Source: Syncephalis plumigaleata (lineage: Eukaryota; Zoopagomycota; Zoopagomycetes; Zoopagales; Piptocephalidaceae). Taken from it: 64,000 nucleotides of DNA. Below the pieces are notes generated by a model, which did not search any database, was not told where the DNA came from, and saw only the letters and a program-made list of their open reading frames with translations. Both the position numbers and the translations under genes were made by a program. This document shows, in pieces, positions 22,275 to 36,247 of this stretch. The stretch covers positions 1 to 64,000 of the forward strand of contig JAIXMF010000036.1 in NCBI GenBank assembly GCA_025201365.1, in the 5' to 3' direction. Each line of letters opens with the position of its first letter. Positions within the stretch are counted from its first letter, which is position 1.

Positions 22275-25200
22275 CTAGTATTTTTCTGCCATAATCAACA
22301 CGATCAATGCACTCCATCCGGTGAATGGATGTGACCGACGTCCTGCTCCATTAACTTGTGAGTACTGCTCCCATAAGAATCCTGTCTTTTTATATTGCTA
22401 TCATAATAGGTTACAGGTTTGTCTGCCATCATTCAGATTGGAATGCTTACCTTGTATAAGTTGGTAACCACATTCTTACGTAGTTGACCATAGATTTTAG
22501 TCGCTTTCTTTTGGTATGGTCCCTCGACCGTAACGTAATTCTAATGGATATCCATTAGCTTTAATACCTACACTTAATAGATGAATACCTTGTATAACGA
22601 TGAAAGTGCCAGGTAATTTATATTCATCCATATAGGTCCACGCCAATAGTTTTCACCTTGTCCGTAGTATGGATCTTGCTTTGAAAGCGAGCGCAATCCA
22701 TAGGATGTCCACAAATGACTCTTGTCGTAGATGAGATCAAGTAAATGATCCAAATGCGCGGATTCCGGTGGTAGTAATCCCAATAGTAACGGGAATAGCG
22801 TGATATAACCACGATGACATACAAATTCCGATTCATCTAAATGGTGTCGTGTCAATGGTATTGATGTAATAGTAATAATCGAACTAAACGCATTACCTTC
22901 ATGGTTGACCGACAAGTCACAATAGATCTTTTCCTTTTCATTCCAATGAAGTGCTAATGAGTAAGTAAATGAGTAAGCATTGTGATACGTGTTAATCAGC
23001 TATGTTTACTCTTTTGTGTTCAACTTACCGTCAATATTTGCAACAATATTTTGATATTCCTGCTCGTATTCATCAGCATCGTCCTCTTCACCAAGTCGTT
23101 CTGCCATCATTCTTAGTGTTTTGGCCGTGTAACCCATCCAGCAAAGCAAGTCCAAATGTAGCTCGCCTGGATGCGGTGTACCGCGTGGATAATCGTCCAA
23201 TCCTACACGATAGTATTAGCTTTCAGTGCACGAATATTCCACGACAAGCGTTAAGCACTTGCCCGATGTTAAGGTATGATTCAATGTGCGGCCTCGCCAT
23301 CGGTAGGCTTCCTTACTAGGCGCGCTGCGTCCCCATCGCTTAATCTCGCCCTTTTGCGTTCTACGGAACCAGTGGTAGAATCGACGAATAAACGGGTAAA
23401 GTCCAAGCAGGTAATCAGTGCCTAGTTGCGATTCAAGCAAGTGTCGATTGCGCACAATCTCTGGATCCTCTGACGTAAGAATATGCTGACGTATATTCTT
23501 TAACTCGTCCTCCTCTAGCATTGATATTAATGATGATTACTTGACATGGCATGCATTATACATTACCCGTGTCCTCGTGCATAGTTGACTCTAATCTCGA
23601 TTCATGAGCAATTTGTCGTTCCATAAACATACGCACCGGAATAATCAATGTAGGTGGATTGGCATAATGCGGGAATTGAGTCTGGAATTCCTCAGGCACC
23701 TATACAAATAATAATAGTCGTGATGTTATTATTACTAGCGCTATTCTGCTTACCATGATAAGCAACAGCATGTCCTTTAACTTACCTTACTGCGTGCCTC
23801 ATCGCCAAGAATCTGTTCTCGCGCGATCCATCCATTGTCGTCCATTTTAGTAAACCAAGAACGTAGGATATCAAGACTAGCAGGAATATCATTAGCGTAT
23901 ACGTCATTATTTATGAACATATATATCACCTTAGATCGTTATCCCATTGTCCAATAAGCATTTGGTGGAAACCTTCATCCCTAGATGATTTACGACGATA
24001 TAAGCATAACCGACCTATTGACTAGCACTACATGCTGCATTATAAGATTACCATAAAAATCCGCGAGGGAAGAAGGATCTCGAGGGTGTACCCGTGAATA
24101 GCGAAGTAGGCTTCGTTTTCTCGGGATGAGGAGTAGCCACCGGAAACTCATCTTCATCCAGTTCATCACGATCGGCCTGCTCATCGGGAGTACGATCCAC
24201 GATACTATCACCGTAGAAATAGCTGTATCGTTGCACGTATACATACAGATGAGTGAACATGCAAACAATTAGCATGCTTACTTACCCGATTCCTCCAAGT
24301 AGATTACTTAGAGCTGTCTGTGCAAATTGTATATATCGCTTGGAATAACCCTTGCCAGTTAGGTTGAATATCTTTTCGAATCGAGTATCAAATGCTTTGT
24401 ACGCATCTTGAATGGCTGTGTTCACATCGCCTATAAGTGTATATATATATATGATTAGCATGATACCCTTTGATAATGCACAACTAATATCACAGCCTAC
24501 CCTTGTATGGTGGGGAGGAATCAGACTTGAATGTAACGTCAAACTAAACGGTGTCCTCTTAGTTTACTACATGCAATGCAACGCTCACACACAGTACACC
24601 CTACCTGGAATGCTCCTTTAAACGTCTTTTGTATATAGTAGAGATTGGCTCCTTCATTGATACGATCCTCGATGGTGAATAGCTTCTCGGGATCGGGAAG
24701 CACATGTGAATCGTTAGGTACGAGTCGTTCAATTTGCGACATTAAAAACTTTTCAAATAACTCTAATCATATAGTAATTGGTTTAGACAATATTGCTTCA
24801 GTAGTGTCCATTGTATAGCAGGTACCTTTAGCACGCCATGTATTGCCATCCGTAATACGTGAACCCCAAACATGTGAGACTCCCTTGGATTTAGGTCCTA
24901 CACACACATACATTAGGCATTATGTTAATTACCACTTGACGTGTAAATGTATACTTGCTCACCATCACTAATACTAATGGTAAAGTTGCCTAATCCTTCC
25001 GTATCACCACGTAGCTTAATCGGCTTCTTGTATCCCTGTGTTTTAGCGAGATTATACCAACTATTCAGCAATGCTACATAATCATTAATGTATATTACTA
25101 TTTACCTTATCACTAGGTTTATTGACAAAGTCAAGTTCACCGATACCATCGAAACCTACGTAGAATATAACCGAAATATGTGATGGTGTAGCATCTAATG

Positions 25201-26069
25201 CATCTATTGTTAAAACACGAACGCTCGCTTGGCAGTGGATTTCTTACCGGTTGCATTGGGTGTACCACTAATACGAACAGACCAATCACCACCTAGTTGT
25301 AGTACGAGCAAGTAAATGAGCAACTATCCTCTTGCATCATACACTGGACATATCCATCACTTACCGTGATCGCCACCTGGTCGCTTAACGAATTCCGTTT
25401 TCAGCGTATAGCTAACACCGCCATCGACCAACTCTTGCATGCCAAAGAAACGACCATCGTGTTTCAGATAGCCATAGCGTTCAAAGTTATCGCCATGCTC
25501 GCAGGTATGTCGAATATCTAGAGGAGAAGTAGTTATATTCATTGCCGTTACAATACACGTATTGGTTGAGACACTTTACAGCATTGCTACTTACGACGAA
25601 AACCAGAATAGTCGTCCATTTTAAACCACATTAATCCTGTCATAACCGATTGAGGTAGACGCGGTCGAGTACCAAAGTAGAGGTTAGGCCGATACGTGCC
25701 CCAGAACAATGTGCTATTGGCGGCGCGTTCAGCGCTCACCTTCTGCTCGAGCAGCGTATGATCGAGTGAGTGAACGGATTCCGCATAGTGAGGCAGGGTG
25801 GACGTGATAATGAAGATAAGAAACAGGCCAATATTGGTCAAGAGTAATACCCAGGTGAGCGGAGTGGGTCGCCCTGTTGCCGCTTGTCGCAACATCTTGG
25901 CAGACGAGTGAGCGTGTCGCGAGGGATGCTCAGTCGCTAGCGAAGCGATAGCCGTACGTGATAAATTGTCGCTAGTCGAGGAGGTTTCAGTGTTCGCTGT
26001 AGTAGAGTCACCAGTATAGAGTGGTAGGTAGGATGCGGAGGAGCCAGCGTTTGAAGACGTACGCGGCAT
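22275..26069 (-). CDS. Mannosyl-oligosaccharide glucosidase (processing alpha-glucosidase I, GH63)
   Basis: This ER type-II membrane enzyme removes the outermost glucose from Glc3Man9GlcNAc2 on new N-glycoproteins. The start at 26069 ([10 protein letters not shown]) gives a Ser/Thr-rich cytosolic tail of about 65 residues and one membrane anchor ([20 protein letters not shown]). The luminal GH63 domain follows: [82 protein letters not shown] and [20 protein letters not shown], ending at [20 protein letters not shown] and MAEKY. These motifs and about 840 residues match the family. There are more than ten short introns. One (23203-23262) uses a GC donor, GCAAGTG. No break in the frame was found. 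Confidence 0.92.
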
Positions 26070-26434
26070 ACGGATTACAATCAACAATAAACAAAACAAA
26101 AAGGGAAAGGAGGAACGAGGAGGAGGAAGCGCGAAAGGTAAGTGGATAGATAAGGCTTTAGCGCGTAGGTCAACGACACAACTACAGTTCTAGTAATAGT
26201 GTAGTTAGTAGTTAGTAGTAATAAGCGTAGAAGCAAAATAATAGTAATGTTAGAGCGACAATGGATCATGGAAAGAGGAACGATGCTGCCATTTCACAAT
26301 CATGGATGCTGACTTTATTCGTATTAGTATCATTTTATTATATGGTTATTTCCTAGGTAAAGAACAAATATGTCTTCTTTATTCAATGATAATGCGTATC
26401 TATATACACATAGAATGGTTCAACGACGACAAGC

Positions 26435-26824
26435 TCATTTCATAAGACTCTTTTTCTTCTCGGCTCGCTAAGTAAAGAGAGAAGAGAGCGAGAGAGAGAA
26501 ATAAAACGTCACTACACTTGATACGACGATTATTATTGTTATTGTTGTCATCCTACTTACTTTGGCCTTGTTCTTTGCTTTCTCCTCCTTCTTTTCCGCC
26601 TTGGTCTTGGGCCGATGCTTATCGACCTTTTGCATCGGATTACCGTGTTCCTTGCTGCTTTCCGGCTTCTTTGGCATGTTGATTGAATAACGATTGCGTT
26701 GCGTGGAATAGAGCGAATACGATGTTTTAGACAGGGCAGTCGTGATGCCTCTTGACAATTTATCGAGAACATTTGCGCATATCATTGAACCATCATAAGT
26801 TTCGGTTTCAGCGACTGTCGTCAT
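26435..26824 (-). CDS. Small basic protein, function unknown
   Basis: Two exons (26824-26561 and 26467-26435) splice in phase to 98 residues. The first half is Ser/Thr-rich with a possible mitochondrial-type context (ALSKTSYSLYSTQRNRYSI). The second half is highly charged and lysine-rich (KHRPKTKAEKKEEKAKNK, ending RAEKKKSLMK). Translation could instead begin at the internal MPKKPESSKEHG at residue 50, giving a 49-residue basic peptide. I do not recognise the family. The clean intron (GTAAGT...TTAG) and in-phase second exon support a real gene. It lies upstream of, and on the same strand as, the glucosidase gene. Confidence 0.55.
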
Positions 26825-27695
26825 TGTTGCGTCGATGTATGAGACTACCGTTTATTTTTTGCTCTCATATGCTAGAAGCGCTCGAGTATTTTGTATAATG
26901 ATGGCAATAATAAACGACTTTCACACTAAATAACAATAGAATATATGGATCATCATTTGCAATTAGCAATGTATATATACTAAAACATATCCATCTTTAT
27001 ACGTATCATCATCATTAGTAGAAGTAGTAGTAGTAGTAGTAGATGAACTAATGCTATACATGATTTGTAAGAGCACATCATCGAACACGCGATCAATGTG
27101 ATAATCGTTATAATCACATCGCCTCATCATCAAAGGGAGATTGCACTGAACGAGTTATTGTGTGGTCACTCTCTCACATAGAAAAGAATGTTGTGCCTCT
27201 TCCGCTGCTTCCCACTCGTATCATTGAACTGACACGCTCTTACGGATCTCTTGCGGTTACGCTTAAAGTGTTTTCCTAATCACGGCAAGAACCTGTAGAG
27301 CAACAACTGCCGTAGCAGTATTTGACCGTATTATTTATGTTGAATCGGCGTCTGTCTCTCCCTTCAAGTCTATTGTAACAGTAAGCGCGCGACATTCACT
27401 CACCACTGCTTTTCTCATATTTCTTTGTTGTTGTCGTCGTTGTTTTAGCATACTCAAGCATTGTACTTTGTGTCTACTTGCAACATAGCTCGTAAGACCG
27501 GTTAATCACTTATACATACAACATTACACGTATAAAAGACAAGCAATCTAACTGACTAGCGTGTTTCCTCTAAACTGTGCTGGTGGGTACTGTGTGATAA
27601 ATTGTTGTGTGCGTGTGGCAAGTTTTCATTCATTCATTCATTTGTTTATTCAAGCAATCATCCATTCCATCAATTAGAATACACGGTGATTGCCC
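26825..27695. other. Intergenic between divergent genes
   Basis: Upstream region shared by the small basic protein gene (minus) and the MYST acetyltransferase gene (plus). It contains an AGT triplet run at about 27012-27043 and a CATT tandem run at about 27627-27642. No coding frame is supported. Confidence 0.5.
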
Positions 27696-30402
<2,707 letters not shown>

Positions 30403-30958
30403 TATATCAAAAATTAGTATATCGCATTAATTGTTGTGTTTTATTTCAATAATAGAAAGTTAACCTTACGTTGACTTGAGCATGAAACAAGGACTGTTTT
30501 ATGAATATCCAAATAGTATTACAAATAATCTACCATTTATATATGTTGTTAAAGTAAATCATTGCAATACATAGATATTGCTAGACATCTACATGATGTT
30601 AATGATTAATTCCACGATAATAGTGCGAGCAAGTTGAGAGTAGCAAATGGTTAACCGGATAATTGCACTGCCAAGAAGATTTTCGTTTTGACCAATCATT
30701 CCTAGTCTGTTGAAACAGTCCCTTTCGTTACAGCAAACTGCTTAGCTCCTTTTTTATTCATGCCCTATTTAAGCAACTGATCTATTGAATAAGCATTCGC
30801 AATAATCATCTTCCCCTTTTCTAGCATTCCTCTCTCTCTCTCTCTCTCTCTCTTTTAGTTTCGTCCAAGAAGTAGTAGTAGCCGACCATTCTACCTGCAT
30901 TAATAGCATCATCATCTTTTGATTTTTGTTCCTTAACGGTCAGCCGTCAACTTGCAAC
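30403..30958. other. Intergenic and promoter of the small secreted protein gene
   Basis: Holds a TATTTAAG TATA-like motif at about 30764-30771 and a long CT dinucleotide run at about 30831-30853, then a T-rich leader up to the start codon at 30959. No gene is seen. Confidence 0.5.
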
Positions 30959-31408
30959 ATGACACTTGCTACTACGCTTTCTTTCACCATTGTCGCGGGT
31001 CTGGTATCCGAATTGGCATTTACAAAGTATATATCGCCCAACAATCGTTCTATAGTGGATACGCCAAAGCAAAAATCCGCAATTATGACGTATTTCCGAC
31101 GAGCGATGAGTGAATCGCCTGCCACCAGTATTCATCGGATGCAAGACGAAGAGAAAGTCGACCATCTTATTAGCAAAACGGTGCAGCAATTCAACACATG
31201 TTCCCTGTTCAAATCGTGTAGCATTGACTATGCGGATGCAGTTAAAAACGAGGAAATACGTGCTGCCGTCAGAAAGTCATTGGCCAAGGTCAATAACTAT
31301 GGTGAGACCACGTATTACAGCTTTCTTGTACATTATATGTGTACCTTTCTTAGTGCAGATTTTAAGGGATGCCAGTTTACTAGAAACAACTGGAATGGTC
31401 CCAAATGA
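30959..31408 (+). CDS. Small secreted protein, function unknown
   Basis: Single exon, 149 residues. The first 20 residues (MTLATTLSFTIVAGLVSELA) form a signal peptide with likely cleavage after SELA. The mature part of about 129 residues has four cysteines in two pairs (NTCSLFKSCS and VHYMCTFLSADFKGC), which could form disulfides. I recognise no domain. The start at 30959 is chosen because the signal peptide follows it directly and the CT-rich leader ends just before. It is flanked by the MYST gene and converges on the mL22 gene. An effector-like or cell-wall role is only a guess. Confidence 0.65.
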   Translation: MTLATTLSFTIVAGLVSELAFTKYISPNNRSIVDTPKQKSAIMTYFRRAMSESPATSIHRMQDEEKVDHLISKTVQQFNTCSLFKSCSIDYADAVKNEEIRAAVRKSLAKVNNYGETTYYSFLVHYMCTFLSADFKGCQFTRNNWNGPK

Positions 31409-31595
31409 TTGTTATTCCTAAATATCGTCTACTTTGATTATCCTCTCTATTGATTATATATAAAGAAATAAACATGCGCATATTTGTATCTTACTACTGC
31501 TACTACTGCTACATAAGTCATACAATTAGCAAAGGTCCTATTAATAGAATCGATCGCATTTTATTCACTATAAATCTAGATATACCATCTATAAA

Positions 31596-32494
31596 TTACC
31601 AGTTGTAGTATGGTTTAGGATTGTAGATGGGCTTATCCTGCAGTGCCGTCCATACTTTCTTTGTCATATGCCAGCCACGAATGTTACGTCGTTGACTACG
31701 GTCGGAAGGCAATGGTGCTGGTCCGCGTTCGCGTAGTGCAAACTTCAAATGCGCCGATGGATGATGCATCGTACCGAATTGACCACGACCATGATAACGA
31801 ATTCGCTTTAAATACTGACCCTTACCGACCCATGCGCGTGCTATACTCGATGCGTCAGTCATACAAGCGACATTGTGAATATTAAACTTACCAACATAAA
31901 GCTTAGCTGGATCCATGCTCTTTTGGAGGCGAGCATTGTTGCGTGCCAGTGCTAGTGTGCCTAGAATCTTTTTGGAGGATTTCTTGGCAGAGAACTCCAT
32001 CTGGCGAATTGCTTCTTGTACATCCAATCCCGCTATTTGATTAGCTAGAAAGCGCAACTTGCGCGTACTCGTCTTGAAATTGGAGGTAGACGCGCAAAAC
32101 TATTCCGTACATGCGTGCATGCGTTAGCATTGTCAATTAGCAAATAGTAGTGGTTTTCTTATTACCTCTTTTGCCGTGAGATTCGCGGTCGAACCACTTC
32201 CGTCTGCGCGTGCCTCTTGTTCAAGATTCTCCGTTGCCTCCTTGATCACTTGTTGAAACAATGGCGACGCATCACGGTCAGCCTCGCCAAATCCCTGTGG
32301 TGTCGCGTCCTTGCCGATAATCCCGCTAGAATGCAGAGATCGTACACCCAACTGTTGACTAGGCGCTAGTGAAAGTCGTCCAAAACGCGCCACTAACTCA
32401 ATGCATAAGTGTATATGGTTCTATTTCATTATGTATCTATCTCAGTACTATCCAACTTACATAGGCCTGTTACACTCATGGTTGATCGTTGCAT
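31596..32494 (-). CDS. MRPL22: Mitochondrial large-subunit ribosomal protein uL22m
   Basis: Four exons. The start at 32494 gives MQRSTMSVTGLLARFGRL, then SLAPSQQLGVRSLHSSG, a classic arginine-rich mitochondrial presequence. An upstream ATG at 32614 would hide it behind a hydrophobic stretch and is less likely. The L22 core follows: KTSTRKLRFLANQIAGLDVQ, EAIRQMEFSAKKSSKKI, LALARNNARLQKSMDP, LYVARAWVGKGQYLKRI, RYHGRGQFGTMHHPSAHLKF. The protein lines the exit tunnel of the mitoribosome. The gene is head-to-head with SF3A2, with 190 bp between starts, implying a shared bidirectional promoter. Confidence 0.88.
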
Positions 32495-32684
32495 ATCGGC
32501 CGGTAGTGATCGAGCTAAGAGAAAGCGGCCGATATCAATAGAGATGACTATTATCGTCAAGAAGAATGTAAAGTGAGAAAAAATGACGCCGCCACACACA
32601 CAACATGCTGTCATTTTAATTTTCCCTTTTTTATAAACGCTTTACTTATATTTCTATCTATCTCTCACTCTCATTGTTGTCAAT
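32495..32684. promoter_or_regulatory. Bidirectional promoter between MRPL22 and SF3A2
   Basis: Only 190 bp separate the two start codons. A TTTTTTATAAACG TATA-like stretch at about 32627-32639 lies about 45-55 bp upstream of the SF3A2 start. Pyrimidine-rich TATCTATCTCTCACTCTC follows in the leader. The assignment is by position. Confidence 0.45.
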
Positions 32685-33467
32685 ATGGATTTTCAAAATC
32701 GAGCAGGGTCTAAGCCAGGATCTGCCGGTGTTGCCGGTGGCTCCGAATCTAACGTCGATCGTCGAGAGCGTCTACGTCGTTTGGCGCTTGAGACTATTGA
32801 TTTGGCGAAGGATCCGTATTTTATGAAGAATCATCTAGGCACTTATGAATGTAAACTTTGTCTTACACTTCACACTAATGAAGGCAGTTACCTGGCACAT
32901 ACGCAAGGCAAGAAGCATCAAACGAATCTGGCTAGACGAGCAGCCAAGGAAGCGCGTACATTCGGCATGGGTGAAGCTAATGGCGCAATGCTCGAAGGTA
33001 CCGGTCGACCAGCACCCGTGGTGGTCAAGAAGAATATCATCAAGATCGGTAGACCTGGCTATAAGGTAACGAAGATCCATGATCCTGTGGCGGGACAAGT
33101 GGGCCTACTCTTTCAGGTGCAGTATCCGGAGATTGGCAATGATGTTGTGCCGCGTTATCGATTCATGAGTGCGTACGAACAGCATCAGGAGGCACCCGAT
33201 AGAGCATATCAATATTTACTATTTGCCGCGGAACCCTACGAGACCGTGGCGTTTAAAATACAAAGTCGCGATGTAGACAGAAGCGAGGATCGTATGTGGA
33301 CGCATTGGGATCCGGATGCAAAGCAGTACACATTGCAGTTCTTCTTTAAGCGAGAACGCGTTGAACGAGCCTTACCCATGGATGGCACTAATGCGATGAC
33401 GGATGTACCGCCTAATGCAACGATGAATGGAGTGAACGCATCCTATGTGGATCCACATCATGCATAG
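32685..33467 (+). CDS. SF3A2: Splicing factor 3A subunit 2 (SF3a66/Prp11)
   Basis: Intronless, 260 residues. The N-terminus MDFQNRAGSKPGSAGVAGGS and RRERLRRLALETIDLAKDP are nearly identical to the family. A matrin-type U1-like zinc finger follows: YECKLCLTLHTNEGSYLAHT with HTQGKKHQTNLARRAAKEA. Then come KIGRPGYKVTK, PRYRFMSAYEQ, YLLFAAEPYETVAFKI and WTHWDPDAKQYTLQFFFK. It is a component of the SF3a complex of U2 snRNP and helps anchor U2 at the branch site. It lacks the long proline-rich C-terminus of animal SF3A2, like fungal Prp11. Confidence 0.95.
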   Translation: MDFQNRAGSKPGSAGVAGGSESNVDRRERLRRLALETIDLAKDPYFMKNHLGTYECKLCLTLHTNEGSYLAHTQGKKHQTNLARRAAKEARTFGMGEANGAMLEGTGRPAPVVVKKNIIKIGRPGYKVTKIHDPVAGQVGLLFQVQYPEIGNDVVPRYRFMSAYEQHQEAPDRAYQYLLFAAEPYETVAFKIQSRDVDRSEDRMWTHWDPDAKQYTLQFFFKRERVERALPMDGTNAMTDVPPNATMNGVNASYVDPHHA

Positions 33468-33568
33468 TCATTTTTAATGTAGATTTATTAGTCAATAATA
33501 GTGATAAACATGATATGATAATGAATGCGACTAGGAACATGGATACTATTGTGTAAATATGATGGCTT

Positions 33569-35816
33569 TCAAATGATAGCATGCTGATTACCATGCTCGT
33601 CCTTGGTAACAATAGGAGCATCTAGTGCAGTGGCACCACCATTTGATTGCGCGTTAGTCGGTGAAGTAGTGGGCGACATGCCATTAATGTGCCAGCCTAA
33701 TGGCGATTGCTCTGCTGGTTTAGGTAAAAGCGGTGCAGCAGGCATAGTAGCCATAGGAGTTAGCGGTGCGCTCAATTGTGCCTCGGCGGCAGCAGCATCA
33801 CTATATGCTAGGATGTCATCAAATGGATTCTGCGATACATTGGATGATGGTGGTGCTACACGGTATGGTTCAACACTCGGTGCAGTATTACTTGACAGAT
33901 CTAGAATCAATGCATTAGTTTACAATTATACGGTAATGACAATCATATGAGACATACTCTCTGGTTGTTTTCTAATCATCATGATCATTCATAGTTAGTA
34001 CATTATACTATAGGTATATCAAGCATTGTCATTGTCATTATTTACTCACCCTAGTGCTGTTGAAGAGAGACCAGCTGGCTGGTGTGATTGATCACTGAAT
34101 GGATCGACAAGTGGTTGTGTAGTATATCTATTGAATGATTTAGCTATAGTAATGATAATCATGACAATGCTAGATATAATCACTTACCCATTATTATTAT
34201 TAGCGACATTACTATTGTTGGATACAGAAGGAATTGTCTATATTACATGTTATCAATGTTTAGTAACCTATCTAGATATCAAGTTCTATCTACTTACCGC
34301 TGATGGTGATTGTCCTGTATTTCCTGTTGATTGTCTGGTTGCATTAACAATATCATGTCGTTCCACAATATCGTTATACTGTTGGAATACATCCAATAAT
34401 TCCTGATTAAGTCCTAGCAATTGATCTATCCATTATAAACAGATACTTGTTAGTTATTGTGCTACAGCATAGTAAATGCGTGTAATTACCGAATAACTTT
34501 TCATCCTGAACACTCGAAAGGAATCTACCGATCTCCGCGTGTAATCCTTGACATTTTTTGTAGAATTCCTAATAGCATTATATAAAGTAAGTCAATCATT
34601 GCTATATCATTTACCATTACGTGATATCCACCTGAATCAGCTCATTCTTTCTAATATCCTCGGTATCTGGATCTGTATATACCAATGACTCGCTCAACAT
34701 TTGTACGGAATTACGGCAAACTTCACCGAGACGATTCACTTCTTGCTCGACCTATTCGTCAGATTAGTCGATTGCCTAGTTAATGATCATCTATCCTTGC
34801 CACCCACCTTTTCCGGTGACATATTCTCGATAGAATGCGAGTTCTTATTTGTAATAATGATAGTAGTAGTAATAGTATGTCAGCATTATTAACATCAATT
34901 ATAGTGAACTACATACCGTGTTACCACGAGTATTTCCTCCATTATTAGTAGAGGCATTGCCATCGAGTGATGTCACGGCTATTATAGTTTATCGTCAGTA
35001 TACATCATCACTTGTATAGATGCTATTCTATCAAAGCTTACTATTAAGGTTATTATACAAAGTGGGTATGGCGTCCATGCCAGGTTCACCACGTAATGCT
35101 TCTGCCCAAGCAGTAATGGCTATGTATAACTTGCTTTGAACAACTGGATCCGTATCCTAATAAGAAGACGATAAAATAAATAAATAAATATGCTATTGAT
35201 ACTACAATTACTTACAGGGCTGCTCATAATCTTTGCTAATGTCTCTGTAAACTTGGGTGTAGAGATGGCCACTAAACTAGTCTTAGTCATTGCTGTATCA
35301 TCTCCTATTCAACTATCCACTTACCTCGGAATTTCGCACCGCAATTATCGAATAGTGATTGTGCTAACTACAATTGAACATGAGCGATGATACATTATAT
35401 ATATATATATATATCGATTGCACAATGACTTACAGTAATGGTCAGTAGTTGTGTGTTGATATGCTTGGACTTGAGACGTTTGCGGACTGCTTTGACTGCT
35501 TCCTTAGAACTGAATAATGAGAATAGCCGAGCATACATATATCCATAAATAGTGGTGGTGGTTAGGATGATCGACGTGTTGTGTAGCACGTTCATACAAG
35601 ACGCTTACCCATCAGGTCTACTATTGACCAGATTACAAGTATCGATAATGAGTTGCCAGTCTTCTTCTTGAGATGCTCGCGGTGTTGTAGCCGTTTCTAC
35701 AAACAATACAGCAACATATTAGTTGGCATAACGGTTAGGTGGTGACTGCACTGCTACTTACCAATGGCCTGTGCCACAGGACCTGTCGAGGCAAATACGT
35801 TCGATAGCATAGTCAT
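33569..35816 (-). CDS. VHS-GAT domain protein, TOM1-like endosomal sorting adaptor
   Basis: About ten exons. A VHS domain at the N-terminus (MTMLSNVFASTGPVAQAIET, EDWQLIIDTCNLVNSRPDG, KEAVKAVRKRLKSKHINTQL, LAQSLFDNCGAKF) is followed by a GAT domain (VEQEVNRLGEVCRNSVQML, ELIQEFYQKCQGLHAEIGRF, LGLNQELLDVFQQYNDIV). The C-terminal tail is Ser/Pro/Ala-rich with QNPFDDI (an NPF EH-ligand motif) and VDPFSD. Such proteins bind ubiquitin and clathrin and sort cargo at endosomes or the trans-Golgi. There is no GAE domain, so it resembles TOM1 more than fungal GGA. The start at 35816 is 432 bp from the divergent SRP72 start. Confidence 0.8.
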
Positions 35817-36247
35817 GGTAGTGAAATAGAACGGCTAAAGAATGAGATGCAGTATAGAAGGATAAAATGACTAGTAGCCCGGATAAATACGGTAAAACAG
35901 ACAAGTTATGACAACGACGACTATTGTTGCTGCTAGCAGTAGTAAATAGAGTAACAATAGGAGGACAAGGACGGTAAATAAGGCCGCGATGGTAAGCAAT
36001 AGTAGCAATACTTGTGCGTGTGTGTGCGTGTGTATGCGTGTGAAGCAGTAAGAAATATGATAAGCGACAGTGTTTATTCAAGAGCAGCCCAATCTCATTT
36101 ATTGCCTACGAAATCTAACTTGAAACTTGAAACGCGCGAGTTACCTTTCTTGGCGCTTTACTTTGACGTGTTTGTTATTGACTTGTCTTTACGCAAACAA
36201 AATCTATCAGCCTACTCTGACCTCGGTTTATTCATTCTCGATACAAT
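35817..36247. other. Divergent intergenic region between the VHS-GAT and SRP72 genes
   Basis: Probable bidirectional promoter of 431 bp. It has a GTGTGC-type run at about 36013-36040 and no coding frame. Confidence 0.45.
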
